Positions 8,313 to 17,206 of a DNA stretch of 64,000 nucleotides are shown here, one piece after another; within the stretch, counting starts at the first letter, position 1, and the number at the start of each line of letters is the position of its first letter. Made by a program: the position numbers and the translations under genes. This stretch comes from Geobacter sp. (GTDB lineage: Bacteria; Desulfobacterota; Desulfuromonadia; Geobacterales; Pseudopelobacteraceae), in contig WKKS01000003.1 of the NCBI GenBank assembly GCA_009684515.1, forward strand, positions 310,001 through 374,000. The letters are read 5' to 3'. The notes under the pieces are model-generated. The model searched no databases. It saw nothing but the letters and a program-made list of their open reading frames with translations, and had not been told where the DNA came from.

Positions 8313-9162
8313 AGAGCTGTCACATATTTACCAACCCGGAACTCCTTCCGAGAAAATCGCCCTCCGTAACATCACGCTTGAGATAAAGACCGGCGCCTGC
8401 ATCGGGATTGCGGGGCAGACCGGGTCGGGAAAAAGTACTTTGGTTCAGCATCTGAACGGCCTGCTGAAACCGACTTCCGGCAGAATTTTAGTTAACGGGA
8501 TCAACGTCACCACAGGCAACCTGTCCGTACTGAGAAAACAGGTCGGCATCGTATTCCAATGCCCGGAGCAGCAGTTATTCGGAGAAACCGTCTGCAAGGA
8601 TATCGCCTTCGGGTTATCAAACCTCGGATTGAGTGGCTCTGAAATCGAAATACGGGTGCGGGAGGCTTTGCGTGTTGTGGGGTTGGAAGATGATCTTCTT
8701 CACAAATCCCCCTTCAGACTGTCCGGCGGCCAGAAAAGAAGGGTGGCCATCGCCGGGATCCTTGTTATGCGCCCGCAGATTCTGGTTCTGGATGAACCGG
8801 CCGCTGGCCTGGACCCGCAGGGGCGCCGCGATATTCTGGATTTCATCGGCAAACTGCACAAGCAATCCGGCATGACGATCCTGCTAGTATCGCACAGCCT
8901 GGATGACATTGTCAGGCTGGCTGAGAGGGTGGTGATTCTGAAGCAAGGCGCCGTCGCCATGGAAGGCAAAACCAGGGATGTTCTTAATGACCTGGAAGCT
9001 CTTGAGAATGCTGGAATGAGCGTGCCTCCGATCACCATCTTAATGAACAGACTGAAAAAGGAAATACCGGAGCTAAATGACTGCCTGCTGACGGTAGAGG
9101 AAGCCCGGAACGAATTAAAAAGGGTTTGGAAAATGAAAACGGGAGTGAACCCTTCATGCTGA
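8296..9162 (+). CDS. ecfA2: ECF transporter ATPase EcfA2
   Basis: 288-residue second ATPase of the ECF module. Walker A is GQTGSGKSTLVQHLNG, Q-loop FQCPEQQLFGETV, signature RLSGGQKRRVAIAG and Walker B ILVLDEPAAGLDP, followed by a switch His in LLVSHSLDD. The FQCPEQQLF sequence is typical of EcfA2, which pairs with EcfA1 as a heterodimer on the cytoplasmic side. It overlaps ecfA1 by 17 bases and ecfT by seven (ATGCTGA), so all three are translationally coupled. Confidence 0.88.
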   Translation: MSISIEELSHIYQPGTPSEKIALRNITLEIKTGACIGIAGQTGSGKSTLVQHLNGLLKPTSGRILVNGINVTTGNLSVLRKQVGIVFQCPEQQLFGETVCKDIAFGLSNLGLSGSEIEIRVREALRVVGLEDDLLHKSPFRLSGGQKRRVAIAGILVMRPQILVLDEPAAGLDPQGRRDILDFIGKLHKQSGMTILLVSHSLDDIVRLAERVVILKQGAVAMEGKTRDVLNDLEALENAGMSVPPITILMNRLKKEIPELNDCLLTVEEARNELKRVWKMKTGVNPSC

Positions 9163-9962
9163 AAGCCCTCGATATGAGCCGCTACAGCCATGGGACCTCG
9201 CTCGTCCATCGACTGGACCCCAGGACCAAAATAATCCTGGCTATTCTGTTTATGACGGCGCTCTTTCTCTGCGGAAGCTACCCGGCGCTGCTGACTCTTC
9301 TGCTGCTGACCTTTGCGCTCGCAAAGCTGTCTGGAAAACCTTTCTGGAATTCCATGCGGGGACTCAAACCGATTCTATGGCTGGCTCTTTTCACACTCCT
9401 CATAAACGCTTTTTTCATGCCCGGGTTCCCGCTTGCCGAAACCGGAATCCTGCGGCATGTCTCACGTGAAGGGCTTTCAATCTCGATCAAGATGATCCTG
9501 AGGCTGATCCTGCTGGTCAGCGGCGCATCCCTGCTGACTTTCAGCACTTCGCCGCTGGCCATGACCGACGGACTGGAAAAGCTGATGAAACCGCTCAGCC
9601 GGATCGGTGTTCCGGTGCACGAGATCGCCATGATGATGGCAATCGCACTGAGATTCATGCCGGTGATAGTGGAAGAGGCCGAAAAACTGATCAAAGCCCA
9701 ATCGTCGCGTTTAGCTACATTCAACACCGGCACTCTGTGGCAAAGGGCCACACACCATCTGCCGCTGATTGTACCTCTGTTTGTCGCTGTCACAAAAAGA
9801 GGTGACGCCCTGGCCACAGCCATGGAGGCCAGATGCTACCGGGGGGGAAGCGGAAGGACGCGGATCAGGCCGTTGAAATTTTCTGGAGCAGATATTGCTT
9901 GTGGCGGTGCAATGCTGGTTGTTTTGATTGTGCTGATGCAGATTGAATTCAGACCGTTTTAA
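9156..9962 (+). CDS. ecfT: ECF transporter transmembrane protein EcfT
   Basis: 268-residue integral membrane protein with about five or six hydrophobic segments, the shared T component of an ECF transporter. The conserved C-terminal coupling motif appears as MEARCYRGGSGR, the ARG-type signature through which EcfT contacts the ATPases. ATG 9156 is chosen over an upstream ATG at 9126 because it forms the ATGCTGA overlap with ecfA2 and has GGAG ten bases upstream. RnfC follows after 23 bp, so the ECF and Rnf genes are probably on one transcript. Confidence 0.85.
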   Translation: MLKALDMSRYSHGTSLVHRLDPRTKIILAILFMTALFLCGSYPALLTLLLLTFALAKLSGKPFWNSMRGLKPILWLALFTLLINAFFMPGFPLAETGILRHVSREGLSISIKMILRLILLVSGASLLTFSTSPLAMTDGLEKLMKPLSRIGVPVHEIAMMMAIALRFMPVIVEEAEKLIKAQSSRLATFNTGTLWQRATHHLPLIVPLFVAVTKRGDALATAMEARCYRGGSGRTRIRPLKFSGADIACGGAMLVVLIVLMQIEFRPF

Positions 9963-9985
9963 ATATTATCAGGAGAACAAACCAT

Positions 9986-11314
9986 ATGAAAAAAGCAACC
10001 TTCAGGGGGGGCATCCACCTGGACGGACACAAGGAGTTGACCAGCGGTCTGGAAACTGTTGTGGCGCATATTCCGGACCGGGTCTACATTCCCCTTTCCC
10101 AGCATATCGGCGCGCCTTGCGTGCCGCTGGTCGTCGTTGGCGATCAGGTCAAGAAAGGTCAGAAAATCGGTGCGAGCAAAGGGTTTGTTTCAGCGCCGAT
10201 TCATGCCAGCGTCAGCGGAACGGTCGTCGCCATCGAGCTGATGGAGCACCCCGGCGGCAGCTTTGTCCCCTGTATAATTATTGAAAATGACCGCAAAGAG
10301 GAGTGGGCCGAATCCGTTATACCGCACAGAGACCCGGCCAGCCTGACCCCCGATGAGCTGCGGGCTATCATCCTGGAGGCCGGCATCGTCGGCAAAGGGG
10401 GAGCGACCTTCCCGTCCCATGTCAAGTACGCCCCGGTGGAAGGGAAGATCGTTGATACGGTGATTCTTAACGGCGTGGAGTGTGAGCCGTATCTGACCAC
10501 CGATCATCGCCTGATGCTGGAGCGGTCGGATAAGATCGTAGCCGGACTCGGCTACATCATGCGCGCCGTCGGCTGTGAGCGCGGTATCATAGCCGTTGAA
10601 GAGAACAAGATGGATGCCGTGGCGGTCATGGAGAAGGCTGCCGCTGAGGCAAAGAATATTACCATTGTCGTGCTTAAGGAAAAATACCCGCAAGGCTCGG
10701 AAAAACAGCTGATTTATGCCTGTACCGGCAGAGAGGTGCCGGTCGGTGGTCTGCCGCTGGCAGTGGGGGTTATTGTCAATAACGTCGGCACCGCTTCTGC
10801 CCTGGCCCGTGCGGTTGAACTGGGGATACCGTTTATAGGGCGCAACGTGACCGTGAGCGGTCCCGGCATTCGCAATCCCGCCAACTACCGTGTCAGAATC
10901 GGCACCCTTTTCAGTGAATTGATCAAGCAGAGCGGCGGTTATGTCGGCGAAGTCGAAAAGATTATCGCCGGCGGGCCGATGATGGGCAAGACCGTCTTTA
11001 CCGACAATCTTCCGGTAGTCAAGGGGACGTCCGGAATCATCATTTTCACCAAAGAAGAGAACCGGCACAGCAAAGAGTTCGCCTGTGTCCGCTGCGCCAA
11101 ATGTATTGACGTCTGCCCCGCTTATCTTGAACCGACCTCGCTGGTCAGGCTGGCAAAGCGCAAGGCCTGGGAAGACGCCGAACGGATGGATGCGATGAGC
11201 TGCATTGAATGCAGTTCCTGTGTTTACGTCTGCCCGGCGCAGATACCGCTGATTCAGCATATCCGCAGGGCAAAACAGGCCATACTGGCCGCCAAAGCCA
11301 GGCCGCAGGGTTAA
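9986..11314 (+). CDS. rnfC: Rnf complex subunit RnfC
   Basis: 442-residue peripheral subunit of the Rnf ferredoxin:NAD+ oxidoreductase. It carries an N-terminal barrel-sandwich region (SAPIHASVSGTV), the flavin/NADH-binding region (GKGGATFPSHVKY, ILNGVECEPYLTTDHR) and two [4Fe-4S] sites near the C-terminus (CVRCAKCIDVCP and CIECSSCVYVCP). RnfC is the NADH-side module. There is an AGGAG ribosome-binding site. Gene order C-D-G-E-A-B is the standard Rnf order of many anaerobes, and all six subunits are intact here. Confidence 0.95.
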   Translation: MKKATFRGGIHLDGHKELTSGLETVVAHIPDRVYIPLSQHIGAPCVPLVVVGDQVKKGQKIGASKGFVSAPIHASVSGTVVAIELMEHPGGSFVPCIIIENDRKEEWAESVIPHRDPASLTPDELRAIILEAGIVGKGGATFPSHVKYAPVEGKIVDTVILNGVECEPYLTTDHRLMLERSDKIVAGLGYIMRAVGCERGIIAVEENKMDAVAVMEKAAAEAKNITIVVLKEKYPQGSEKQLIYACTGREVPVGGLPLAVGVIVNNVGTASALARAVELGIPFIGRNVTVSGPGIRNPANYRVRIGTLFSELIKQSGGYVGEVEKIIAGGPMMGKTVFTDNLPVVKGTSGIIIFTKEENRHSKEFACVRCAKCIDVCPAYLEPTSLVRLAKRKAWEDAERMDAMSCIECSSCVYVCPAQIPLIQHIRRAKQAILAAKARPQG

Positions 11315-11334
11315 TAATGGAGGAAGCATAAACA

Positions 11335-12291
11335 ATGACCACCAGCAATGATCTTCTCGTTGTCACCTCTTCACCGCATGTGCATAGCCCGGACAGTGTA
11401 CCGAATGCCATGCGCGATGTGCTGATAGCCCTTGTCCCGGCGCTGCTGGCCGGGCTCTATTTCTTTCGCCTGCCGGCGCTGGCTGTGATTGCAGCCTGTG
11501 TGGCCAGCGCCTACGCAGCCGAAATTATCTGCCTGAGGGTCATGAAAAAGCCGCAGACCGGCGAAGCCAGCGCCATCATCACCGGCCTGCTGCTGGCCTT
11601 CTGTATCCCGCCTCATCTGCCGGTCTGGATGGCGGTGCTCGGCTCGGTTTTCTCGATCGTAATTGCGAAACATCTCTTTGGCGGACTTGGCCAGAATATC
11701 TTCAACCCGGCTCTGATCGGCAGAGCCTTTCTGCTGGCCTCCTTTCCGGTCGCCATGACCAGTTGGAGCAGGCCGCTGGATGGCGTCACCACCGCGACAC
11801 CGCTCAGTATTATGAAAGAGGCGACCGGTCAGGCGCTCCCCTCCCTGAGTGAACTTTTTCTGGGGAATGTCAGCGGCAGTATTGCTGAAACCAGCGCCCT
11901 GGCTATCCTGCTGGGGGGGGCGTACCTGCTCTACCGCGGGCATATCGACTGGCGCATCCCGGGGAGTTTTCTCGGAACTGTTTTCATCCTGATGTCTATC
12001 GCCGGATGGGTCAAAGGAGCCGGGTTCTGGTATCCGTTCTTTCACCTCTTTGCCGGCGGCCTGCTGCTGGGAGCATTTTTCATGGCTACCGACTGGGTGA
12101 CAACTCCGGTGACAAAACTGGGGAGAATTATTTTCGGAGTCGGTTGTGGATCCCTGGTGGTGCTGATCCGCCTCAAGGGTGGCTACCCGGAAGGGGTGGC
12201 CTATTCGATCCTGCTGATGAATCTTGTCACGCCGCTGATCGACCGCTACACCAGGGCGCGGGTTTTCGGGAGGGTGAAAAGCCATGCGTGA
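11335..12291 (+). CDS. rnfD: Rnf complex subunit RnfD
   Basis: 318-residue integral membrane subunit with about ten hydrophobic segments. DGVTTATPLSIMK contains the conserved Thr that receives covalent FMN from ApbE; the flavin lies in the membrane domain that couples electron transfer to Na+ or H+ movement. It has a GGAGG site six bases upstream of the ATG and overlaps rnfG by eight bases. Confidence 0.94.
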   Translation: MTTSNDLLVVTSSPHVHSPDSVPNAMRDVLIALVPALLAGLYFFRLPALAVIAACVASAYAAEIICLRVMKKPQTGEASAIITGLLLAFCIPPHLPVWMAVLGSVFSIVIAKHLFGGLGQNIFNPALIGRAFLLASFPVAMTSWSRPLDGVTTATPLSIMKEATGQALPSLSELFLGNVSGSIAETSALAILLGGAYLLYRGHIDWRIPGSFLGTVFILMSIAGWVKGAGFWYPFFHLFAGGLLLGAFFMATDWVTTPVTKLGRIIFGVGCGSLVVLIRLKGGYPEGVAYSILLMNLVTPLIDRYTRARVFGRVKSHA

Positions 12292-12871
12292 AATCTTCAA
12301 ACTGTCATTATTCCTCCTGTTGGTAGCAGGTATCTCCGGTGCCGGTCTCAGCTATGTCAACGACCTGACCGGTCCGCTGATTGAAAAGCAGATCCTCCAG
12401 AAAAAGATCGACAGCTTCAAAGAGGTCTATCCGCAGGCAGACAAGGTTGAGAACGAGTCGGCAGCCTGGCTGAAAGCCCCCTATGACCCGTCGCTGAAAG
12501 AGGTGAATATCGCCTACCGCAGCGGTGCTCCCGTTGGCGTTCTCTATGCCGTTGAGACGAAGGGTTACAGTGGTCCGATCAGCACCCTGGTCGGCTTTGA
12601 TATCGCCACTACCAAGCTCACCGCCATCAAGGTCCTGAGTCAGCGGGAAACGCCCGGTCTGGGCGCCAAGGCCAAGGAGAGCGCTTTTCAGGACCGCTAC
12701 AAAGACAAGAACAGCGCAGTTCCTCTGGAAGTATCCAAAACAGCGCCGACCAGAGAGAACCAGATTCAGGCCATAACCGCCTCCACCATAACGTCAAAGG
12801 CGGTCACCAAAGGTGTCAACGCAGCCAGAGAGCATTTTACCGCTAACTTTGGCAAGGGGAAGCTACCATGA
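12284..12871 (+). CDS. rnfG: Rnf complex subunit RnfG
   Basis: 195-residue subunit with one N-terminal membrane anchor and a periplasmic FMN-binding domain. The C-terminal ITASTITSKAV segment corresponds to the S(T)GATxT flavinylation motif, with the second Thr of STIT as the expected FMN attachment site. The first residue of the usual motif differs (A-S in place of G-A), which ApbE enzymes are known to tolerate in some families. It overlaps rnfD and precedes rnfE by 25 bp. Confidence 0.93.
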   Translation: MREIFKLSLFLLLVAGISGAGLSYVNDLTGPLIEKQILQKKIDSFKEVYPQADKVENESAAWLKAPYDPSLKEVNIAYRSGAPVGVLYAVETKGYSGPISTLVGFDIATTKLTAIKVLSQRETPGLGAKAKESAFQDRYKDKNSAVPLEVSKTAPTRENQIQAITASTITSKAVTKGVNAAREHFTANFGKGKLP

Positions 12872-12896
12872 TAAGCATGCCGTGGAGGTTTGAGCG

Positions 12897-13487
12897 ATGA
12901 GTTTGATGAGCGAATTTAGCAAAGGGATAATCAAAGAAAATCCGCTGCTGCGCCTGATGCTGGGGTGCTGCCCGGCCCTGGCCATTACCACATCCGTAGA
13001 AAACGGACTCGGCATGGGGGCCGCCTTTACCGGGGTTTTGATCGCATCCAATATGGCTATTTCCGCCATGCGCAAGATTATTCCGGAAAACGTCAGGATA
13101 CCGGTTTATGTGGTCATCATCGCCTCGTTTGTCACCATGACCGATCAGCTGATGCATGCCTTTACCCCGGCACTCTATGACTCCCTGGGGATCTTCATCC
13201 CGCTGATCGTGGTCAACTGCATCATCCTGGGACGGGCGGAGGCCTTCGCCAACAAAAATCCGATTATTCCGGCGATTATTGATGCCGTCGGCATGGGGAT
13301 CGGTTTTACCCTGGCTTTGGTGCTGGTGAGTTCCTTCAGGGAGGTGCTAGGTGCCGGGACGTTCCTGGGAATTCAGGTTCTGCCCGAAAGTGCGCCGGCC
13401 ATCCTGATGATCCTGCCCCCCGGCGGCTTCATCACGCTTGGCTGCCTGCTCGGCCTGATGAACAAGCTCCAGAAAAAAGCAGCCTAA
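12897..13487 (+). CDS. rnfE: Rnf complex subunit RnfE
   Basis: 196-residue polytopic subunit with six hydrophobic segments, homologous to NqrD. With RnfA it forms the antiparallel core of the membrane domain. LMLGCCPALAIT near the N-terminus supplies the conserved Cys of the intramembrane Fe-S site, and the second half supplies its partner in VVNCIILGRAEAFA. A GGAGG site lies nine bases upstream of the ATG. Confidence 0.93.
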   Translation: MSLMSEFSKGIIKENPLLRLMLGCCPALAITTSVENGLGMGAAFTGVLIASNMAISAMRKIIPENVRIPVYVVIIASFVTMTDQLMHAFTPALYDSLGIFIPLIVVNCIILGRAEAFANKNPIIPAIIDAVGMGIGFTLALVLVSSFREVLGAGTFLGIQVLPESAPAILMILPPGGFITLGCLLGLMNKLQKKAA

Positions 13488-13506
13488 GAAAGGGGGGAAC
13501 CAAACG

Positions 13507-14082
13507 ATGCAGGAATATTTCATCATCATAATCAGCGCTGTACTGATCAACAATATCGTGCTTTCCCAGTTTCTGGGGATCTGTCCCTTTCTGGGGGTCT
13601 CAAAAAAACTGAGTGCATCACTGGGAATGGGTGGCGCGGTTTCCTTCGTGCTGGTGCTGGCCGGCGCACTAACCTGGACCGTGCAGACTTACATCCTCAA
13701 TCCATTCAAGATCGGCTATCTGCAGACCATAGCGTTCATCCTGATCATCGCCGCCCTGGTGCAGTTTGTCGAGATGGCCATGAGAAAATACAGCCCGCCG
13801 CTCTACAAGGCGCTCGGTATCTATCTGCCGTTGATCACAACCAACTGTGCGGTTCTGGGGGTTGCGATCATCAATATCAAGAAAGAATATACTTTCGGCA
13901 AGGTCATGGTGCACAGCCTCAGCCACGCCGCCGGTTTTACCCTGGCGCTGGTGCTCATGTCCGGAATCCGGGAACGCCTGGAAGATGCCGATATTCCGGA
14001 AAGCATGCGGGGGACACCGATTGCTTTGGTGGTAGCGGCGTTGATGTCAATGGCGTTCCTCGGTTTTTCAGGGCTGATTTGA
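13507..14082 (+). CDS. rnfA: Rnf complex subunit RnfA
   Basis: 191-residue polytopic subunit with six hydrophobic segments, homologous to NqrE and paralogous to RnfE. The core Cys residues appear in LGICPFLGVSKK and TTNCAVLGVAI. It follows rnfE by 19 bp with a strong G-rich ribosome-binding site. A 113-bp gap with a repeat element separates it from rnfB, the only sizeable gap within the Rnf genes. Confidence 0.93.
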   Translation: MQEYFIIIISAVLINNIVLSQFLGICPFLGVSKKLSASLGMGGAVSFVLVLAGALTWTVQTYILNPFKIGYLQTIAFILIIAALVQFVEMAMRKYSPPLYKALGIYLPLITTNCAVLGVAIINIKKEYTFGKVMVHSLSHAAGFTLALVLMSGIRERLEDADIPESMRGTPIALVVAALMSMAFLGFSGLI

Positions 14083-14097
14083 TTGCGACTCGACAGC

Positions 14098-14175
14098 AAA
14101 TCCCCCCTGCCCCCCTTTTATAAAGGGGGGGAATTTAAAACCTCCCCGTTTTTAAAGGGGGATTGAGGGGGATTT
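14098..14175. repeat. Inverted C-run/G-run repeat between rnfA and rnfB
   Basis: AAATCCCCC at 14098 is the exact inverse of GGGGGATTT ending at 14175. Inside, CCCCCCTTTTATAAAGGGGGG forms a strong hairpin and a second G-run follows. This kind of CCCCT...AGGGG unit is a common dispersed intergenic repeat. It sits inside the operon and could reduce read-through or stabilise the upstream message. Confidence 0.65.
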
Positions 14176-14195
14176 GATTTTATGGAGGTAGTACA

Positions 14196-15077
14196 ATGCT
14201 GGTTGCTGTAGTTACTCTGGCGTGCCTGGGGGCGATCTTCGGAATCGTTCTTGGTTTCGCCGCTAAAAGATTTGCCGTGGAAGTTGACCCTCGGGTGGAA
14301 GAGTTGATCAGGGTCATGCCGGGTGCCAACTGCGGTGCCTGCGGTATGCCGGGCTGTGCCGCGTTTGCTGAAGCCATCACGATGGGTACCGTCAAGCCGA
14401 GCGCCTGTTCTCCCGGTGGTGCATCACTCTATGAAAAGATCGCCGCCATCATGGGTACGGAAGTTTCTGCCTATGAAGAACGACAGGTGGCGCAACTGCT
14501 CTGCCAGGGCGACAATGTCCATACCAAAATGCTGTACCGCTATGAAGGTCTCAGTGATTGTCATGTGGCCCTGGCAAATTTCAAAGGGCCGAAAGCCTGC
14601 AAATTCGGCTGTGTCATGCAGGGGTCATGTTCTCGGGTCTGTCAGTTCGGGGCGATTCAGATGGGGGTAAACGGCCTGCCGGTGGTGGACTATTACCGCT
14701 GCACCGCTTGCAACAAATGTGTCGTGGAGTGCCCGCTGCAGCTATATAAACTGGTCGGTGTTTCCCGCCTGGTTCATGTCCGCTGCGTCAATACGGAAAA
14801 AGGGAAGGATGCCAAAGCCAACTGTGCCACCGCCTGCATAAAGTGCAAGATCTGTGAAAAGAACTGTCCTGAAGATGCGGTTCATGTCGTGGCCACGGGA
14901 GACGGTACGGTCGCCCTGATTGATTATGAAAAGTGCACCAATTGCGGCATCTGCGCCGTCAAGTGTCCAACCAAATCGATTGATAAAATCATGCCGCTAT
15001 CCGAAGAGGTAATCCTTGAAGTCGGTGAAACCCCGGTTCCCGGATGTACCCGGTGCGGTGTCTGTCCTCCGTTATGA
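14196..15077 (+). CDS. rnfB: Rnf complex subunit RnfB
   Basis: 293-residue ferredoxin-side subunit. Residues 1-20 form a membrane anchor. ANCGACGMPGCAAF is the N-terminal [4Fe-4S] site of the RnfB/ferredoxin-hydrogenase family. Several more clusters follow, with cysteine motifs CKFGC...C..C, CTACNKCVVECP, CIKCKICEKNCP and CTNCGICAVKCP. It ends in a short CTRCGVCPP tail. RnfB receives electrons from reduced ferredoxin. A GGAGGT site precedes the ATG, and the stop overlaps apbE (ATGA). Confidence 0.94.
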   Translation: MLVAVVTLACLGAIFGIVLGFAAKRFAVEVDPRVEELIRVMPGANCGACGMPGCAAFAEAITMGTVKPSACSPGGASLYEKIAAIMGTEVSAYEERQVAQLLCQGDNVHTKMLYRYEGLSDCHVALANFKGPKACKFGCVMQGSCSRVCQFGAIQMGVNGLPVVDYYRCTACNKCVVECPLQLYKLVGVSRLVHVRCVNTEKGKDAKANCATACIKCKICEKNCPEDAVHVVATGDGTVALIDYEKCTNCGICAVKCPTKSIDKIMPLSEEVILEVGETPVPGCTRCGVCPPL

Positions 15078-16138
15078 ACAGAAAAAATGCCCTTCTGTTT
15101 GTTGCAATCCTGCTGATCGGCGGGCTCGCAACACTTCAGTACTTGCGACGTTCTTACGAATACAAGAGTAATCAATTCCTGATGGATACCCTTGTCACTA
15201 TCACGGTTCATGGCAAGGACGAAACTCAACTCAAGCAGGCTGTCACGGAAGCTTATACCGAGATGCACCGCATCGCCGATCTGGCCGACGGTTTTCCGCA
15301 GCCCGGCACAGCCGCCTACAACAGCAGTGACGTCTGCCGAATCAATCAACAGGCCGGGAAACAGCCGGTCCGGGTAGATCGTGATACGATTGAAATGCTG
15401 CTGCTGGCAAAAAAATATAATCGGCTGAGCGACGGCGCTTTCGATGTAACCATCGGTCCGGTCATGGAACTGTGGGGATTTGGCGGCAAGAACCCGCACG
15501 TGCCACCCGCTGACAAATTACGCGAAGCCCTGAAGCTGGTGGACAGTGGGAACCTGGAGGTCAATGAAACAGAACAGACCGCTTTCCTGCGGAAAACCGG
15601 CATGAAGCTGGATCTGGGGGCGATGGCAAAAGGTTATGCTACGGAAAAGGCGCTGCAGGTTATCAAAAAGCATGGTATTCAAAAAGCCATGATTGATGCA
15701 GGCGGCAACATCAGGGTGCTGGGCAGCAATCTACAGGGCAAACCGTGGAGAATCGGCATCAAGGATCCCCGCAAATCGGATGGTATTGTGGCAGTTCTTC
15801 CGCTGGAAAATTCATCGGCGGTCACCTCCGGCGATTATTACCGCTATTTCGAAGCTGGCGGAAAACGCTATCATCATATTCTCGATCCACGGACCGGCTA
15901 TCCGGCCACAAACAGTATGAGTGTCACGGCGGTCACCCGGGATGCCGGGTTGGCCGACATTCTTTCGACCGTCTTTTTCGTGCTGTCACCCGGCAATGCG
16001 CTAGACCTGGCCCGGACGATGGCCGGGGTCGAGCTTTTTCTGGTCTCCGCCGATGGTCACATTCGTCATACCCCCCCCCTTTTGAGCAGGCTCGAAGTAA
16101 AGCCGGGTGAATCGTATCGCTATGACCAGGGGCGATAA
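15074..16138 (+). CDS. apbE: FAD:protein FMN transferase ApbE
   Basis: 354-residue Mg-dependent flavin transferase that attaches FMN from FAD to Thr residues of RnfD and RnfG on the periplasmic side. Visible family motifs are DGAFDVTIGPVMELWGF, LDLGAMAKGYA, DAGGNIRVLG and the metal-binding region HHILDPRTGYP. Residues 5-20 form a membrane anchor or signal segment. The start at 15074 gives the ATGA overlap with rnfB; the longer frame from 15044 would lie inside rnfB. Its place directly after the Rnf genes fits its role in maturing them. Confidence 0.93.
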   Translation: MNRKNALLFVAILLIGGLATLQYLRRSYEYKSNQFLMDTLVTITVHGKDETQLKQAVTEAYTEMHRIADLADGFPQPGTAAYNSSDVCRINQQAGKQPVRVDRDTIEMLLLAKKYNRLSDGAFDVTIGPVMELWGFGGKNPHVPPADKLREALKLVDSGNLEVNETEQTAFLRKTGMKLDLGAMAKGYATEKALQVIKKHGIQKAMIDAGGNIRVLGSNLQGKPWRIGIKDPRKSDGIVAVLPLENSSAVTSGDYYRYFEAGGKRYHHILDPRTGYPATNSMSVTAVTRDAGLADILSTVFFVLSPGNALDLARTMAGVELFLVSADGHIRHTPPLLSRLEVKPGESYRYDQGR

Positions 16139-16502
16139 ATTTCTGCTGGCCGGACTTCTGCTGATCGCGCTCCTTTCAGTGGCGGTACTCTACGGCCGCT
16201 TATCATTTTTCCCGGCAAAAACCGAATCGGTTCAGGCCGTGATCACGGCTCAGGGGAAACTTGTCCGCAAAATAGAACTTGTAGAAGGAGTCAAATCATC
16301 ATTTGTAATCCGGGGACTCGGCGGACCTTCAACCGTGGAGACAGACGGCGCCCGCATCCGGATGCTGGAAGCTCCCTGCTCAGGTCAGATCTGTGTCAAG
16401 GAAGGGTGGATCGGGCATCCCGGTCAAACCATCGTCTGTATTCCGGGTGAAATACTGATCCGCATCGAAGGAACTGCGGCAGTGGACGCGGTTACGAGAT
16501 GA
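16122..16502 (+). CDS. NusG domain II-containing protein
   Basis: 126-residue protein with one N-terminal membrane segment (LLAGLLLIALLSVAVLYG) and a NusG domain II-like extracytoplasmic region. The region has a CSGQICVKEGWIG core with two Cys residues and ends IVCIPGEILIRIEG. These proteins are regularly found beside apbE, Rnf and Gx genes in anaerobes, but their function is unknown. A GTG at 16107 would extend the frame by five residues; neither start has a good ribosome-binding site, as expected for coupling to the overlapping apbE gene. The 3' end overlaps the next gene (ATGA). Confidence 0.8.
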   Translation: MTRGDKFLLAGLLLIALLSVAVLYGRLSFFPAKTESVQAVITAQGKLVRKIELVEGVKSSFVIRGLGGPSTVETDGARIRMLEAPCSGQICVKEGWIGHPGQTIVCIPGEILIRIEGTAAVDAVTR

Positions 16503-17032
16503 AGGCAGCCGGAACGCGCAGATTGGTTTTTCTGGCCCTGCTGGTGGCAATGGCGACCGCCTTGCATGTGGTGGAAGGAATGCTGTCAATACCGTTGCCG
16601 ATACCGGGGGCAAAGTTGGGGCTGGCCAATATCATCACCCTGTTGACGCTTTACCTGTATGGCTTCCGTGCTGGCCTGAAAGTGTCGTTGATGAGGGTCG
16701 TGCTGGGGTCGCTGATAGGCGGCATGTTTCTGTCACCCGGTTTCCTGCTGGCCCTGACCGGTGCGCTTTTCAGCACAGTGGTCATGGCCGTGCTGCTGAA
16801 GCATACCAGCTGTTTCAGCATGATCGGCATCAGCCTGGCCGGCGCGGTCGGTCATAATCTGGGACAACTTCTGGCTGCCTGTCTGCTGCTTCAGAGCAGC
16901 GCCATCTTCTACTATCTTCCTGTCCTTCTGATAGCGGGCATACCGACCGGTTTCATCACCGGCTTTCTCCTCAATTCGCTGATTGCTCATGATAAAAAAT
17001 CGGGTATTCTTCGCGATTTTTTACGGGCATAG
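16499..17032 (+). CDS. Gx transporter / HepI-family membrane protein, possible ECF S component
   Basis: 177-residue integral membrane protein with five or six hydrophobic segments. It belongs to the family labelled Gx transporter or heptaprenyl diphosphate synthase component I, which is structurally related to ECF S components. The region VEGMLSIPLPIPGAKLGLAN is a family hallmark. It is the last gene of the ECF-Rnf run, overlapping the NusG-II gene. The ecfA1-ecfA2-ecfT genes at the front of the run have no other S component, so this protein may supply substrate specificity; that is inference. The substrate is unknown. Confidence 0.75.
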   Translation: MKAAGTRRLVFLALLVAMATALHVVEGMLSIPLPIPGAKLGLANIITLLTLYLYGFRAGLKVSLMRVVLGSLIGGMFLSPGFLLALTGALFSTVVMAVLLKHTSCFSMIGISLAGAVGHNLGQLLAACLLLQSSAIFYYLPVLLIAGIPTGFITGFLLNSLIAHDKKSGILRDFLRA

Positions 17033-17206
17033 TACCTTGTAACATCAAAACCTAACCCACCTCAGTCTAAGGTTGTAGATAAGTTGAAATTTAGATTGGT
17101 TATTCGTGCTGCCGGTTAATTTGGTGGTAGAATTTCACTCTGGGAAGTCGCTGTGTCGATAGCCCTTGCAGAACATCGTTAACCTGCTGCGACAAAGGAG
17201 TCAGCC

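Noticed and set aside
10190..11335. 381-codon open frame antisense to rnfC
   Set aside because: Shadow of rnfC, with no motif of its own.
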